Source: Silene conica
Lineage: Eukaryota > Streptophyta > Magnoliopsida > Caryophyllales > Caryophyllaceae
Assembly: GCA_029255685.2 (NCBI GenBank)
Contig: CM055312.2
Location: 2,380,649-2,444,648 of the forward strand
Direction of reading: 5' to 3'
DNA length: 64,000 nt
Shown here: piece after piece, positions 11,430 through 24,122 of the stretch
Layout: each line of letters starts with the position of its first letter
Position numbering within the stretch: the stretch's first letter is position 1
Program-made: the position numbers and the translations under genes
The notes under the pieces: generated by a model
Told to the model about the DNA's origin: nothing
Databases searched by the model: none
What the model saw: only the letters and a program-made list of their open reading frames with translations

Positions 11430-11747
11430 CGCCGGTAGTGGCGAACCTACATAGTAATAAGGGGTGGCGATCGCTACCCTAAATCTAAAAAATTGACTTA
11501 AAAAACATATTTTTGCTACCCCAAATATTATGGGCTTGTAGATAAATAATTTTTATGCCATAAATGTATAATAAATATTTTATGGTTCAGTAGTAAAAGT
11601 TTTGTTTTCCAACCTAGTAATATAATCTGGGTTCACATCCCATTAGAAGCATTTTACATTTAATGGTGGGTTCACCCCTACTATTCAAATTTAGAAGTGG
11701 TTGCGACCGAGAATATGTTCTGGTTTAAGACGGTGTCAACTCGTTAG
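11430..11747. other. Intergenic, possible old repeat
   Basis: The stretch has motifs such as GGGGTGGCGATCGCTACCCT and a GTTCAGTAGTAAAAG phrase that recall 33540-33910, so an old dispersed repeat is possible. No ends could be fixed. Confidence 0.25.
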
Positions 11748-11912
11748 GTCTCTAGTGAAGTGAATTTAGTTAAACTAAAAGTTAATTTTGTAAAGAGATT
11801 AACTAAATACGGAGTATAATTGATTGAACGTAAATAAAACTTAACGGAATACAAATATACGATCAAGCAAAATTGAAAGGAGCTGAAATTAAGTCAGAAA
11901 AAACAGGGTCTT
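11748..11912. mobile_element. Harbinger-type MITE fragment
   Basis: This is the right part of the same family as 2746-2968 (AGTTAATTTTGTAAAGAGATT ... GGAGCTGAAATTAAGTCAG, ending AACAGGGTC), lacking the left terminus. Confidence 0.6.
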
Positions 11913-11934
11913 AGAAAGTCATAAGGTCCTATTT

Positions 11935-12213
11935 TGTTCGGCTGATAGAAGTTGAACTAAAATAAATGAAACTGAGTTTGAATTAAGCAAAAAAAACAGA
12001 GTAAAGTTCAGCAAAAATAAGTTAAATTAAGCAAAAATAAGTTAAGTTCAGAAAAAATAAGTTAAGTTAAGTTCAGCAAAAATAAGTTCAGAAAAGTTCA
12101 GCAAAAATAAGTTAAATTAAGCAAAAATAAGTTAAGTTCAGAAAAATTCAGAAAAAATAAGTTAAGTTAAGTTAAGTTAAGTTAAGCAAAAATAAGTCCA
12201 AAAGAACAGGGCC
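11935..12213. mobile_element. Harbinger-related element with internal repeats
   Basis: The left end GGTCCTATTTTGTTCGGCTG and right end TCCAAAAGAACAGGGCC resemble Harbinger termini. The flanking trinucleotides are TAA (left) and TTA (right), so the target duplication is imperfect. The interior is a run of AAAATAAGTTAAGTTCAGC-type repeats. It resembles a short relative of the element at 12730-14037. Confidence 0.55.
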
Positions 12214-12330
12214 TTAGTACTGGTACACTATATATTGCATGGCTTTACTATGCGGTATTCCACCATTTCAATCAACTCTATAAATTTCATTAAAATATAT
12301 AGTATTTCACATATATTACATAACACATAT

Positions 12331-12518
12331 TCTTATTTGCAACGGCACTATCCGTCGCAAGCTTGTGACGGATACCGTTTTCTCTCACAAAATACCCACT
12401 TTTTCTCTCTCCCCAACATTATTCATGTGGTCCCCTTTCTCCACTAACTCCTTTTGTATCCATTTTATCTCACAAAATATCCGTTACAAATTATGACCCG
12501 TCGTAAGCAAGACTTACT
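12331..12518. mobile_element. Dispersed 188-bp MITE, copy 1
   Basis: Nearly the whole segment is repeated at 32843-33030 at the same length. The ends TCTTATTTGCAACGG and (reversed) TCTTGCTTGCGACGG form an imperfect inverted pair, and GCACTATCCGTCGCAAGCTT lies inside. I could not fix a target duplication. Confidence 0.6.
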
Positions 12519-12729
12519 AATTACATAAATGTACAGAAATAATTATAGTGGAAAAAGTATAAGATATTATTTCTTTTTTGTGTAAATCGGGGTATTCAGT
12601 GTTACCTAATAGGTGTGTAATCTGTTTTTATGTGGATGCTCTCTAATAGGAATATCAATACTAGTTTTGGTTGAGTCAGTTTATCTATCATCGTATTAGA
12701 GCCGGTGTGATCGAAGGTCACGGGTTTAA

Positions 12730-14037
12730 GGCTCTGTTCTTTTGGACTGAAACTTAACTGAACTGAACTGAATTGAACTTATAGGATCTGAACTGAACTG
12801 AACTGAACTTATAGGATCTGAACTGAACTTATAGGAACTGAACTGAACTGAACTTATAGGAACTGAACTGAACTGAATTTATAGGAACTGAACTGAACTT
12901 ATAGGAACTGAACTGAACTTATAGGATCTGAACTGAACTTATAGGATCTGAACTGAACTGAACTTATAGGATCTGAACTGAATTGAACTTATAAGATATG
13001 AACTGAACTGAATTTATAAGATCCGAACTTAATTAACTTAATTAACTTAATTTAATTTAAGTTAACTATTATTATTATTATTATTATTATGCAAGAAAAG
13101 ACATTGATAAAAGGTAATCTAAAACACAAGGTAATACAGTATAAAGTATTTTCCACTTTATATACAATGGTTTGTTCATAGTTCATACATTATAATACGA
13201 TAATATTACGATAAAAAATAATCCACATATTACAATTTTTTCTAACCATCTATTTCCATATAATCATAATCCTCATCTACTTCATCTTCATTATAAATAT
13301 CACTGTCGACAAAGAATTTATAGTCTCGCCAAATATTTTTTACTATGTTGCTTCGTACCTTATACACGGCCGTCTTCCGCTTTTATCAAACATGCCCGAA
13401 TCTAATGTTTCTTAAATGTTCATATCATGTTGTATAATTTCAAAAGCGTGCATTCTTATTGAATTATGGAGGGTGAATGTAGAAACAATGATGATATTTG
13501 GGGCATGATTTTTAACCCCTTCCATCTTTTCTTTAATTGACCAAACGTCATTTCAACTTTCATTCTCAATGATGAATGTCGATAGTTGAAGTATTCTACC
13601 ATTACTTCAGGCGGTCTATGCTTGTATTCGGACATATGGCATTAGAGTGAGTGTGTATAAGATCGTTTGGTATTAATAAGATCATAAAACGGGTACAATT
13701 ATTAATAATTTGTTATTTTTTTAACGTGTATCGAATAATTAAAGCGAAATGTTTTTTTATCGATTGTTAAAATAATACTTCGTATATAGCTTTTTTGAAT
13801 TGAGTTTATATGAGCCGAACTGAACTGAACTGAACTGAACTGAACTTAACTGAACTGAACTTATAGGAACTGAACTGAACTTATAGGAACTGAACTGAAC
13901 TGAACTTATAGGATCTGAACTGAACTGAACTTATAGGAACTGAACTGAACTTATAGAAACTGAACTGAACTGAACTGAACTTATAGGATCTGAAGTGAAC
14001 TTAAATTAAGTGACTTGAAGTCCAAAAGAACAGGGCC
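12730..14037. mobile_element. PIF/Harbinger element, 1308 bp, with transposase relic
   Basis: Terminal inverted repeats GGCTCTGTTCTTTTGGACTG and its inverse TCCAAAAGAACAGGGCC are flanked by TAA duplications (12727-12729, 14038-14040). Both subterminal regions (12746-13030 and 13800-14005) are arrays of TGAACTGAACTTATAGGA units. The centre (about 13250-13640, minus strand) is a decayed transposase. The other Harbinger MITEs in the window have related tips, so this is a plausible deletion intermediate between an autonomous element and MITEs. Confidence 0.85.
13250..13640 (-). pseudogene. Harbinger transposase C-terminal relic
   Basis: Translated on the minus strand, one frame reads EYFNYRHSSLRMKVEMTFG, then QLKKRWKGLKIMPQ. 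This matches the conserved end of the DDE_Tnp_4/Harbinger nuclease, where a FNYRHASLRNVIERTFG-like block holds the last catalytic acidic residue. Several stops and frame changes follow. No N-terminal DDE part is present. Confidence 0.7.
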
Positions 14038-14734
14038 TAAATCCCCTCAAAAACTCACAAAGTAAAAACCCAGTGAATGGTACAGAAAAGCATGTAAATT
14101 AACTACTTTTCAAGTCAATGAACATTTGAGTAAAGAAACATAATAGGAATATTAATAATAGCCGCCGCAAATTATTTGATAACTTGTTACTACAAGATGA
14201 CGAAAATGAGTGAGTAGAGGGAGTGTTTGTATATCAATAATTGCTCATAATTGTGATGGCGAGCTATGCCATATTGCCATGTCTTTGCAAATGGGTTGTT
14301 ACCTACATTTGTTACATCATCATTAATTGAGTTCTCGAGTCTTGACTAGTCCAACTCACTCCAAACAGTTTTTGTTCAGCTGCGAATGGAGCTTTTCAAG
14401 TCCCTCCTTCATTTATCTATACACAAATTTTTATGGGTGACGGGCTGACAGCCATATCCGTCGCAAGTTTGCGACGGGTCAAGTGATATTCATATGGGGT
14501 ATAAAACAAAATCAAAATGCCTAGAAAGTAACAAATTGTTTTGTCTTATTCACCTATATGGTTAGTACTTGCCCGTCACAAGGGAAACTTGTTGTTATCT
14601 ATAATAGACGACTAAGTAAAAATAATACTTGAGAAATTGTTCATTTTTTTATTAAAAAGCCTAACTCAGCGTCTTCTTGACAACGACGTGAATTTATGAG
14701 TTTTCAGACTCTATTTAGAAAAAAGTTGAGATGA

Positions 14735-15480
14735 TATGTAGGTAATGGTAGCAATATTAATTTTTGGTCTGATAATTGAATCTTTTCATATCCTCTTACC
14801 AGCAGCAATATTGACCTGATAGTACTCGCGATCTTAATCTTTTGGTTAAAGATTTAGTAATCACAATGGGATGTAGTAGGAGGTATCCAAGTTAGTCAAT
14901 AATGATATTGTATTATATTCCAAATACCCTCACTCGGTGGCTCTCTGTGAATGAAAATTTCTCTACTGAAACAACATCATGGTTAGCTCACGGTTTGTTT
15001 GATCAAAGTCGTGTTAAATGTGAATTTTATTGGATTTGGAAATTGAATATTCCGCCAAAGTTTTAAAAAATTGAAAAACTTGTGTTGATAGCCTCCCTAG
15101 GAAAGGTATGCTTTGTAAAAGTCATATTAATGTTCCACCTCATTGTGTTTTGTGCAACCATCATATTGAAGACATATGAGATAATACTCCGTATCTTTTT
15201 CAAATGTCCTTGATTGATTCAATTATCCAAGACATGAACATTAATAACTTTAACAATTTTTTGGCAATTTATGATAATATTTCAGGTCAAAATTTTCTTC
15301 TGAAACTCAATTATCTCAAAAACTTAATACTAAAAGTTGATTTTATTAAGATTATTTTTATTTGGTGGAATGCATGATTTTATATAAATGACAATATCAT
15401 TAATAATGTTCATTTAAATTTCAGCATATTTAATTTTTTATGCGGTAATAGCATGAAGATCTTAAATGAGATTACGCGTA
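14735..15480 (+). pseudogene. LINE ORF2 3' fragment, decayed
   Basis: In shifting frames the plus strand reads GNGSNINFWSDN, then WKLNIPPKF, then DSLPRKGMLCKSHINVPPHC followed by VLCNHHIED. This is the pattern of the zinc-binding region that follows RT in plant LINEs (zf-RVT family). Several stops and frameshifts are present and there is no RT or endonuclease part. It differs from the LINE at 26937-32321. DNA from 14041 to 14734 shows no gene; 14440-14600 has PyCCGTCGCAAG-type palindromic motifs that may be another MITE. Confidence 0.65.
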
Positions 15481-16110
15481 AGAATCTCGACAATTCCGAG
15501 AAAGATGAGTCTGCTAGAATAAATGTTGGGTCATTTCAATTTTTTGCGCGGTAATAAGCATGAACATCAAATAAAACCCACAAGCAAGACCTATTGTTTA
15601 CATAAATGTTGGTCATTTCAATTTTTACATTAGTGAGTGCATTCCCAGAAATTACTTGGATGACATTGTCATTTTCTAACTTGATTGTGATTGTAGTTTT
15701 ATAATTAACGAAATTTCTTAATTAGTTTACATAATATTGTAAGCTTAGAAATGGGATATATAGTCATATCCGATTATCAATTTCGTCATTATTCTGAATC
15801 CGAAATTAGAATTGTGACATAGGTATTATAAACCTGTTTTCGTCGATTTAAATCTAAAGCAACAAATTCATTTATCAATGTTATTATCCCCATGGAGAAG
15901 AAATACAATAAGTCGTAAATTAATTCCTTTATAACAAAAGAATTTAATTTCATTCCGAAGTAAACAATTACCACCACAGGGAAGCTGTATATCAGATTAA
16001 CGCCGCCACCAGAATCATCAGTCACTGTACGCTTGATACCTCGGGTGTTCTTCCTCACGAGCCGAGTGCCCACCTTATCCTGCACCGTGTTCCTAAATCT
16101 GGGTCGGATC

Positions 16111-19100
16111 TTACTCGCTAACTTGAGTCGTTTGGTCTTTACTCTTGCCTTTCTTTGCTCTGTTCTTTTCTTGCATCTTCTTTCTCTTGGCTTCAGCAGT
16201 AATCCAAGTATAATCAGAAGGGATTGCAAAAGGGTCTTGACTAATCGCGTCTATTTTGCTGCTAGAGCTCTCGCTCGAGGAGCTAATGTGGTGGTTCGAC
16301 CCTTTCATCCACCGGAACCAGGATGAGCTTGAAGACTGGGCCACTGCTGCATTCTCGTTACCGTAAGCACCGGGGCTAGAAGGTGGGGTCGAAAATTCCT
16401 CCAAGGGTGGCAACTCCTCGAATTTAGTGAATGTAACCAATACTCTGATTGTGGGAATGACGGGAATAGCAACCTGAAATTTACAGGAAAAACAGTATGA
16501 TATTAAACAAAGGCCACGACACCAAAATGTGAATAACCGATATTTAACTATGGTTGGACGATGGAATGAGGGATGATAAAATGAAAATATGGCAAAGATC
16601 CAATACATATAGAACAAGAGAAGCGCAGACGAGTTACTTAGACCTATTAGGTTATGAACAATGGTTATGAACTTATAGCAAAGGTGTAATTGACCTTATT
16701 TTGCAAGTTTAGCTCAAAGTCAATTCCTTAGTCCCAAAATGCTTTGGGATCGGCTGACATGAATCACCCTTTGGAAACGCCATGGGTGAACATTCCGTAA
16801 CGCGAACAATACAACAACAACAACATCAACATCAGCGCCTTAGTCCCAAAATGCTTTGGGGTCGCCTGACATGAATCATCCTTTGGAACCGCCATGGGTG
16901 AACTCTCATCTCAATAAGAGAAAAAAAAGAAAGAAAAGGAAAAATGGAAGTGAAGTGAAACAGAAAATGAAAGGCAAAGGGGTTTTATAGATTTTAAATC
17001 GAACTTATCACAAGTATAAAAAACCAAAAATTAAATCAAGAATAAAGCTTAAAGTGATTTTGAAGAATGAAGTAAAACTTAATATAAAAGTTTTTGGGAA
17101 AAAACTGTAATAAATCCAAAAAGAAAAAATGTTCTAGAAAACTTAATAAAAAAATGTTCCGTATACGCGAACAATACCAGAATTTAATACGGAGTACTAA
17201 CGTACTATGGTTGGAGGAGGGTAAATAGGGACTGGTAAAATGGAAGTAACTATGTTCATTTACAGGGAAAAAATGGAGGTAACTATCAAAGACCCTGTAA
17301 ATATATAAATGGAAGAGACGCCAAACGAGCTATCAAGGTCTACATGGTATAACTACCAATAGCTAGTTCGAGAAGAGAGACAAGAGTTGCAGCGAAAATG
17401 CAGTCAAAAACAGCAACCTGCTAAATAAGGGTCATAGAGGAAATGACAAAATTATCCCTCGTAAAATCCTAATCCTAATCACTTTATTCGAGGATTCTAG
17501 TCAACCAAGAAGAGTGGAACTAAGAAAATAAAATAAAATAATGGGATTGCTAGACTCAAAAGAAAAGCATGGTCCTTTGGAAGGAGTCTGCTAAACGAGA
17601 TGCGGAGAAAATTATCACTCGTAAGTCCTAATCCTAATCACAATCTATGTTACTTCGACACTTCATATGACCTCCAGTACCCGTGTCTGACACTTGCTCC
17701 TTGGACATTGGTATGACACTCGGACACTTCATTTTAGACCAAAAACTTGAACATTTTTCATAAAATAGCCGTGTCCGACACTTGGATACGTACCCGTGTC
17801 CGACCCTTCAAGCCGAGTCAGAGTAATTAGATCACAATTTAGTTTGCCGCTACATAAGACTTATGCTCTCCATAAACTCCCTTAATTTCACGCAACCAAT
17901 GAGCATAAACCAAAGCAAATGGCTCATAATGTTGTTTCGGAGGACAAAAGCAAACACTACCTCTTGCAAGTCCAACACTTCGACCACTCAATCATAGAAA
18001 AAGAAAGAAACTTCACTTAAGGGATGATCCTAGGCTGAATAGCTACCCTTGCTACTTTTAGCTACACATGTCGAGTCATTCAAATTAGGTCAATAAGTCC
18101 AAAATATCACCTTATGGTAGTCTCTCCGGGACGATTCTGCTAATATATCCCATAAGACCGTAACATACGAGTAGCCAAAAATGGAAAGTTTGAGCATGGT
18201 CCATTGATAGGATGCCACGACCAACTGTCTCACAAGTTGCAGGAGGATAAACTAGTACAGCATCATTAACGCCAAGGTACACCTTAAATTGATACATTAC
18301 CAATGTGCATTACAATTTGCCACCACTAAATTCAAGGAAAAACCTATAGCACGCAACAGCCTTAGCCTTGAAGTCACCAACCAAGAAGGCGGTGAAGTTT
18401 CGTTCAGTAGTCCTAGATGTTTCACTTAACTTTACATCCAATCTTTCTTAGAATAGAATCGCTAAAAGGAATTTCATCGTTGCAACTTGCAAGCCAAGCT
18501 TCGGGCGCATTCGAGGCCTTTATAGCAAATATTTGAAAGGCTTAGGGTGAGGAATGCGCGTAAAGACCAAAAAGACGTTCAAGTACACAGATTAGATTGC
18601 TTCACATGCAACTATAGTACTCTATGAAAGAAAAGTAAATCGATTTCTGCATACTCACAATAAGGAAAAAGTATAAATGAACTACAAGGGATCAGCTATA
18701 AACCATCTCTAAACCTATCTTACAAGAATACCAATGCACTGTAACAAGACTTCTTAACAATCATCTTTACTATCTTAATTTCAAGGAAGCAGGGCCCCCC
18801 TTCTTTCCAACCTCTCGATAAGATCAAAAAAATTCTGACAGTGACATCCTTCAATGTAAGTTATGTAACGCACGAGCCCCAGACGAACACTGATGTAGAA
18901 CACTCTATCTAAAGTTCAAAAAGAATTTTTACGCACTGATCAACTCTTTAGTTGTAGAATGACGACCAGTTCCAAATAAATAATAAGATCCTAACGTATG
19001 TTAATTCAACAAAACATTTTGGCGTCGCTCTTTATTTTAGGTTTCTACTAGAAAGATAATCAGTCAGAAATGTATGCATGTATATAAAGGTAAATTCAAT

Positions 19101-20886
19101 CTACAGTCTCCATAAAAAAAAGCCTTATTAAGTGATCAATTGAAGCAGATACTGAGTGCATATATGAAAGAAGCCAATATAATAAATCAGTAATCATTAA
19201 GCAAAAGCAACTCACAGATAACGTGGCTAAGGGATAAAAAAAGGAAAAAAAAGCAATAAAGAGAAAATAATGAAATGCACAAACCTTCACAGGGAATGTT
19301 CCCATTGGAAGTTTTGTTGTAAGAAGCTCTCTTAAACGCCGAATTGCTTTCACCTTGTTGGCCATGATGTCAAGCAATGGTAGGAGCTCCTCGGTGCGAA
19401 GGGGGAAACTAGGAGACAGCCAAAGAATAGGCCTCAATCCCTTTTTATATTCACTCTCATGGCTCCCATCCTTGGATCGGCTTCCACCCTCAGTTGTAGA
19501 TGTTCTCTTATCCTTCCCTCTATGTGGCTCATTCCCCCTTACAACATCCACGGAATGCCTTGCAGGTCTAACTGGACTAGAAGGGGAATTATCAACATCA
19601 TCCCTTTTCCCATACGCAGAACTGGAACTTCTAGGAGGGCCTTGTTTCTTTTGATCTTCGTGCTTTTGGTCCCGCTTCCTCCAGCCAGTAAACCACCCTT
19701 TCTTTTCATTTCTGCTATCATGGCTGCATCCATCCACACCCTCTATAGGCACCTCTCTAGCCACATCACAACTATGTCGATGCCCAATTACATCACCGCC
19801 AGCCCCATTCACTTCGTCATTTGAGTCCAACTTGAGTGCAACTTCAAGTTGCTTTCTTTCCTCCTCCGTTAAGATCTCGCTTAGTTCATCATTGTCTGTC
19901 TCATTTCCATTGCAGGAGTTTAAGAACTCGTCATCAGTCATAGCCCCAGGGACCTTCCTCGATTTAATGCTAACAACTACATTGTGCATCTCATACACCT
20001 TCGCTTTCCACTGACCAACCATCTCTGTTTTCTCATGGCGTCGCCATGTAAGTTGAGGCAAAAGAACAGCTTCAGTCACGTCAATACCCGGCCTAAATAT
20101 ATTAGTCTTTGACATGTCAGCAACTTCTTGCTGCACCTCAGCTTCAGAAGCCTTAGAACCAGCCCCATCAAGTGCATTTGTAATCTCCTTGTCCTTGTGC
20201 GAGACTACACACAATGATCCAGGTGCCAGCTTTCCATCCTCAGACCCATCTCCAAGGAAGAGAATGCTCTGATCAGAACGTTGAAGCCGAAAACCATCAA
20301 ATCCAGCCAAGGTCATGTCCGCCCTCAAGCTTGCGCCTCTCTTCCAAATCTTGTAGGTATCAGAGGGGGCTATCCTAGAAATGAAAGGAATCATAGAACT
20401 CTCAAAGTGAAATGTAATCTCCATATAAAAGTCCCTCATCCTCCGCATAGTCGCAACCAACCGAGGCAACCTTCTACACCACTTAGCCCAAGCCAAGGGC
20501 TGGTAATGGCGAACAATTATCTTTGCAATAGCCTCCTGTTTACTGCAAATTGCCTCTTGCAATGCACTCCATCCCTGCTCATTCTGAAGACTCCAATCAG
20601 CACCAGCAATCATCAGCATTTCCGAAGCAATCTCATCACCAAGTTTAACAGCAAGGTGAAGGGGCGTATCCCGATTAGGCACATTATCTCGCCTATCAAT
20701 CACTGCAGAGATGGCTTCAGCATTCTCTTCCTCAGCTATAGAGGCTGCCTCAGTACGAATTTCCGCAGGATCAGCAAAGCGGGGAAGACTAGCAATTATT
20801 TTCCTAAGGGAAGCATAATCTTTTGTGGCAATCGCTTTATGAACCGGACTGTGACCGTATTTGGACACATCGATTGCCCCCGCCAT
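16111..20886 (-). CDS. Ankyrin-repeat protein, ANKRD13/GPCR-chaperone type
   Basis: Two coding exons, complement of 16111-16473 and 19285-20886, give 654 aa. The donor AAG|GTTTGT (intron starts 19284) and acceptor CAG|GTTGCT (16474) join FPVK to VAIPVIPTIRVLVTFTKFEE in frame. Residues about 72-128 form ankyrin repeats (DTPLHLAVKLGD, GWSALQEAI). The rest resembles the GPCR-chaperone domain of ANKRD13 proteins (MRDFYMEITFHFESS near 150, RPILWLSPSFPL, LLTTKLPMGTFPVKV). LSEILTEEERKQLEVAL (about 335-351) looks like a ubiquitin-interacting motif. The middle (about 380-480) is charged and serine-rich, likely disordered. The length suits plant ANKRD13-like proteins. By analogy with animal relatives it may act in membrane-protein quality control or ubiquitin-linked trafficking; this is inference. 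A donor-like AAAG|GTGAGATC near 21318 suggests a 5'-UTR intron. No transmembrane segment is seen. Confidence 0.9.
16720..16985 (-). mobile_element. Au-type SINE, one truncated and one longer copy
   Basis: Minus-strand matches to the SINEs at 50181 and 63051. Two blocks of TTAGTCCCAAAATGCTTTGG followed by TGACATGAATCAxCCTTTGG lie about 120 bp apart. The longer copy begins with a CAACAA tail (TTG repeats on the element strand) and extends to the pyrimidine-rich part; the left copy is shorter. A TTG-repeat tail after GGGACTAAGGCT is the hallmark of Au-like plant SINEs. Confidence 0.7.
17640..17830 (-). mobile_element. MULE-type MITE, degenerate copy in intron
   Basis: Reverse-orientation relative of the family at 48235, 50690 and 61924: CGTGTCCGACACTTGGATACG, TTTTAGACCAAAAACTTGAA and a TATGTTACTTCGAC end. 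The copy is more diverged than the others. Confidence 0.65.
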
Positions 20887-21840
20887 CTAAATCCCCCTAA
20901 TCCAACCTTAAATCCTTAACTCTTGACCAAACCCTAAATCACTACTTCAATCTTCTTGAATTACCCAACAAAAACACCATAACAATCAATCTCACCCCAA
21001 TCAAATCCAATTCCATAAACTCACACCCACATTGAAGAAATTCACTCAAAATTCATCAAAACCCATGATACAAACTGCAAATATAACATGAATTTTTAGT
21101 ACAAACTACTCTTATTCAAGATTCAAGATTGTTCTTTAAAAGGGTTAACTTCAATCAATTTTCCTAAAAGAGGAAACCCAATGACACAAATAACCTAAAT
21201 ATTCAAAATCTAAGCAATCACAATGAAGAAAAGAATTCCGAAAAATGAAATCAAATAAAGATTCTAACTTTATAACAAAGAATAATAATAACAATGATTT
21301 CACATCAGAAGATCTCACCTTTGTCATGATTTGGGCAAAAAGATTGAAACTTTGATGAAACCCCACCACACTTTTTGCATCAATAGTTGTTGGTGTGAAG
21401 ATAAGACAGCAACAAAGTTAGTTTTTGTGCAATAAAATCACTTAGATCAGACAGAAAACACAACTTACATGCATGTGAAAAAAAAGGGTATATAAAAAAA
21501 TGGGGAGAATCAAAGAAAGGTATATATATATATATACACAAATTAGGAGGGTAATGATTATTTGGTGATGAACTAGAGTCTAGAAGTAGTAAGGTTGGAT
21601 TAGATGGGAATATTGTGAAATTTGGGAATTGAGATTTTGAGCGTTTTGTGTTTTGCCGTACTATCAAGAGTCGACTAGTAAAAAGTTCGGGGAGTAACAT
21701 CAGGAATTGAGGACAAGGATTTACTCAGTCCCTTCTCACAATACTAATCTTGTGACCGTCTCATTTCGTAATTTTTTTCCGTAAAATGTGATCGTTTTTT
21801 TGTTTGTTAAAAAGTGATTATTTCTTTTATTGATAGTGAC
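20887..21840. promoter_or_regulatory. Leader and promoter region of the ankyrin gene
   Basis: Upstream of the ATG on the minus strand there is a likely leader with a donor-like AAAG|GTGAGATC near 21318, and a TA-rich tract at about 21522-21536 (TATATATATATATA) that could serve as TATA region. No start site can be fixed. Beyond 21700 sequence resembles an old repeat with GACCGTCTCATTTCG. Confidence 0.4.
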
Positions 21841-22127
21841 TTAGGCTCTGTTTGATAGAATATTTCAGGTAATTTATTTGACCAAAGTACTTTATTTGAC
21901 TAAAATTTAAAGCTATTTGATTTTTTGGTGAGACATTTTAGGTAGCTTATTTTAGCAAAGTAGTTTATTGGATCAAAATTTAAGCTATCTTATTTTTTGT
22001 AAATGTTTGATAAGTAGTTTATTTGGCAAATAAGCTGCCTAAAATGAAACGCTACCGCAGGTAGCATCCGAAAAATAACTAAATAAGATACTTAAAATGA
22101 GATATTTTCTATCTTTGATCCCTTTTA

Positions 22128-22976
22128 TCATTATATATATAAAAGAAATTTGTATTTCTGCCTATGTGGCACAATGTGTTGCAATAAACAATATATTTAT
22201 ATAAAAGAATTCTGTACACAATGTGGTGCAAGAATGGGGTATTCAAGCTATCTCATCCAACCTCATCATTATCATATACGTTACTAATTCAATAGCCACA
22301 TCGATGATGTGGCATCACATAAATTTGCCTACATCTGATGTGGCAGAAAATTAGAGCTACTACAAAATTCCATTAAAGTTTTCTAAAAATCGCCAGAAAT
22401 AATTTTAAAATCGTCGGAAATAATTTCATTCCATAATAGCTGCAATAGGTGAAAATACTGGAATAATTTCCTAAATTGATATACCGTCAATGATTCATCT
22501 CATCCAAAATTATATCGGTAGCTAGCATTGACTTAGTACTTCTATGTCCAAGCCGCATTCAAAATAATCCTCCATAAATTCTCAGACTTACTCTATTGCA
22601 CCTTTTACCTCTCGGGATTTGGAAACGTCTTTAGTAGAACTTTGTATACCCAAAGCACGAGTAAACATCCTTAATATAGATTTTGTTTGTATTAGCGAGT
22701 TTGTATACTACGTAATGATAATCCGTGAGTACTACGTGATGACCCTTCTGTATTGCAACCAGGGCAACACCTGTGAAAATTCTTTATAATTAATATAGGT
22801 TTTTATAATACTACGTGATTTTTTTTTGTATCATCGAGTTTGTATACTACGTGATGACCCTTTCGTACTGCCAATTATCATCACTTTGTATACACACATC
22901 CTAAACGAGTATTATCATCACGTAGTATCAAACATACAACAATTAAATTCGTGAATTTTCACGGGTTTAAACCTAG
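22128..22976 (+). mobile_element. Helitron, 849 bp, non-autonomous
   Basis: It starts TCATTATATATATAAAAG after host A (22127) and ends with a hairpin (CGTGAA TT TTCACG, 22950-22963) then CTAG (22973-22976) before host T. An A|T insertion site and no target duplication are the Helitron rule. Its first 140 bp recur just downstream from 22977. No Rep/helicase coding is seen. Confidence 0.75.
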
Positions 22977-23134
22977 TATATATAAAAGAATTTTGTATTT
23001 CTGTCTGTGTGGCACAATGTGGTGCAAGAATGGAGGTATTCAAGCTATCTCATACAACCTCATAAATTATGCTTTGTTTTAGTCAAACATGCAAAACTTG
23101 TTGACCATCTTTCCACATCAACGAACTAGAACAA

Positions 23135-23470
23135 ATAAAAAACTCAAATTAATTATATAACCACCTAATTAATTATGTTAGTTAATATAACCGTATTAAT
23201 TAATATGAGTATCAATTCTCAAAACCAAATAAAAAACTTGAATTAATTATACAACCACCTAATTAACCGTGTTAATTAATATGAGTATCAATTCTCAAAA
23301 CCAAATAACAAACTGAAATTAATTATACAATCACAATCACCTAATTAACCGTGTTAATTAATATGAATACCAATTCTCAAAGCCAAATAAAAAATTGAAA
23401 TTAATTATACTATCACCTAATTAACCGTGTTAATTAATATGAGTACCAATTCTCAAAACCTACTAAAAAA
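23135..23470. repeat. Minisatellite, about 4 units of 65-95 bp
   Basis: Units carry ACCACCTAATTAACCGTG, TTAATTAATATGAGTA and CAATTCTCAAAACCAAATAA. The first unit is longer than the others. Tandem arrays inside Helitrons are common in plants. Confidence 0.8.
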
Positions 23471-24122
23471 CTTAATTACAAAATACCAATAACAGCTAAT
23501 CGTCTTTGTGTTTTGTAAAAGCGATGGTCAGCTATGACCCTCCTTTTGTAAGGTTCACTCCTCTTTTAATAATAATATTTACATTTTATCAAAAAAAAAA
23601 AATTACTTGCAAATTTCCTTGCGGTTCTTCTCAGTCATAATTTGCGGAGAAACAGCGACGACAAAAAGAATTAGACATTGATAATTTCATCAAATGATTG
23701 ATTAGAGAGAGGAGAAGAAATATCATGGTTGCAGCTTAAGGTTATTAATTCGCACAAAAATGAAGTTCTTTCATTCTTGCAATAATCACAAATTTTTGCA
23801 ATTTCTGCCAAAATGATGATGTTTTTGGGAGTTAAAACAATAATTTTTTTTGCATTGTTTTAACTTATTATACTCAATATAATTGATTAAAGTCGGGTTT
23901 TAATAATTTTGTTTTATTCCAGAATAACGTATTTAGTTTAATTAATTTTAATAATTTAATTAGTTTTTAAATCATAAGTATTTATTAAAATATTTGTTTC
24001 AGTTATTTAACTAAAACCTCATTTATTACATACAAAGTCATACCTTCCAATTTTTTAATTATATTTTCCGTTGTTTCAAGTTATATGTCAAATGATTCTT
24101 ATATATCTTAGCTTATTATATA

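Larger units (their letters stand above)
16474..19284 (-). other. Large intron of the ankyrin gene
   Basis: This 2811-bp GT/AG intron holds SINE sequence (16720-16985), a degenerate MULE-MITE (17640-17830) and otherwise AT-rich DNA without coding signal. Confidence 0.85.

Noticed and set aside
15789-16229. 146-codon minus-strand ORF beside ankyrin exon 2
   Set aside because: It overlaps exon 2 in another frame and runs into its 3' flank. The exon 2 frame has the family match and splice site.
19355-20919. Plus-strand ORFs over ankyrin exon 1
   Set aside because: They are antisense shadows of a well-supported exon.
23135-23470. CRISPR-like array
   Set aside because: Plant DNA, and the units are contiguous imperfect repeats without distinct spacers.
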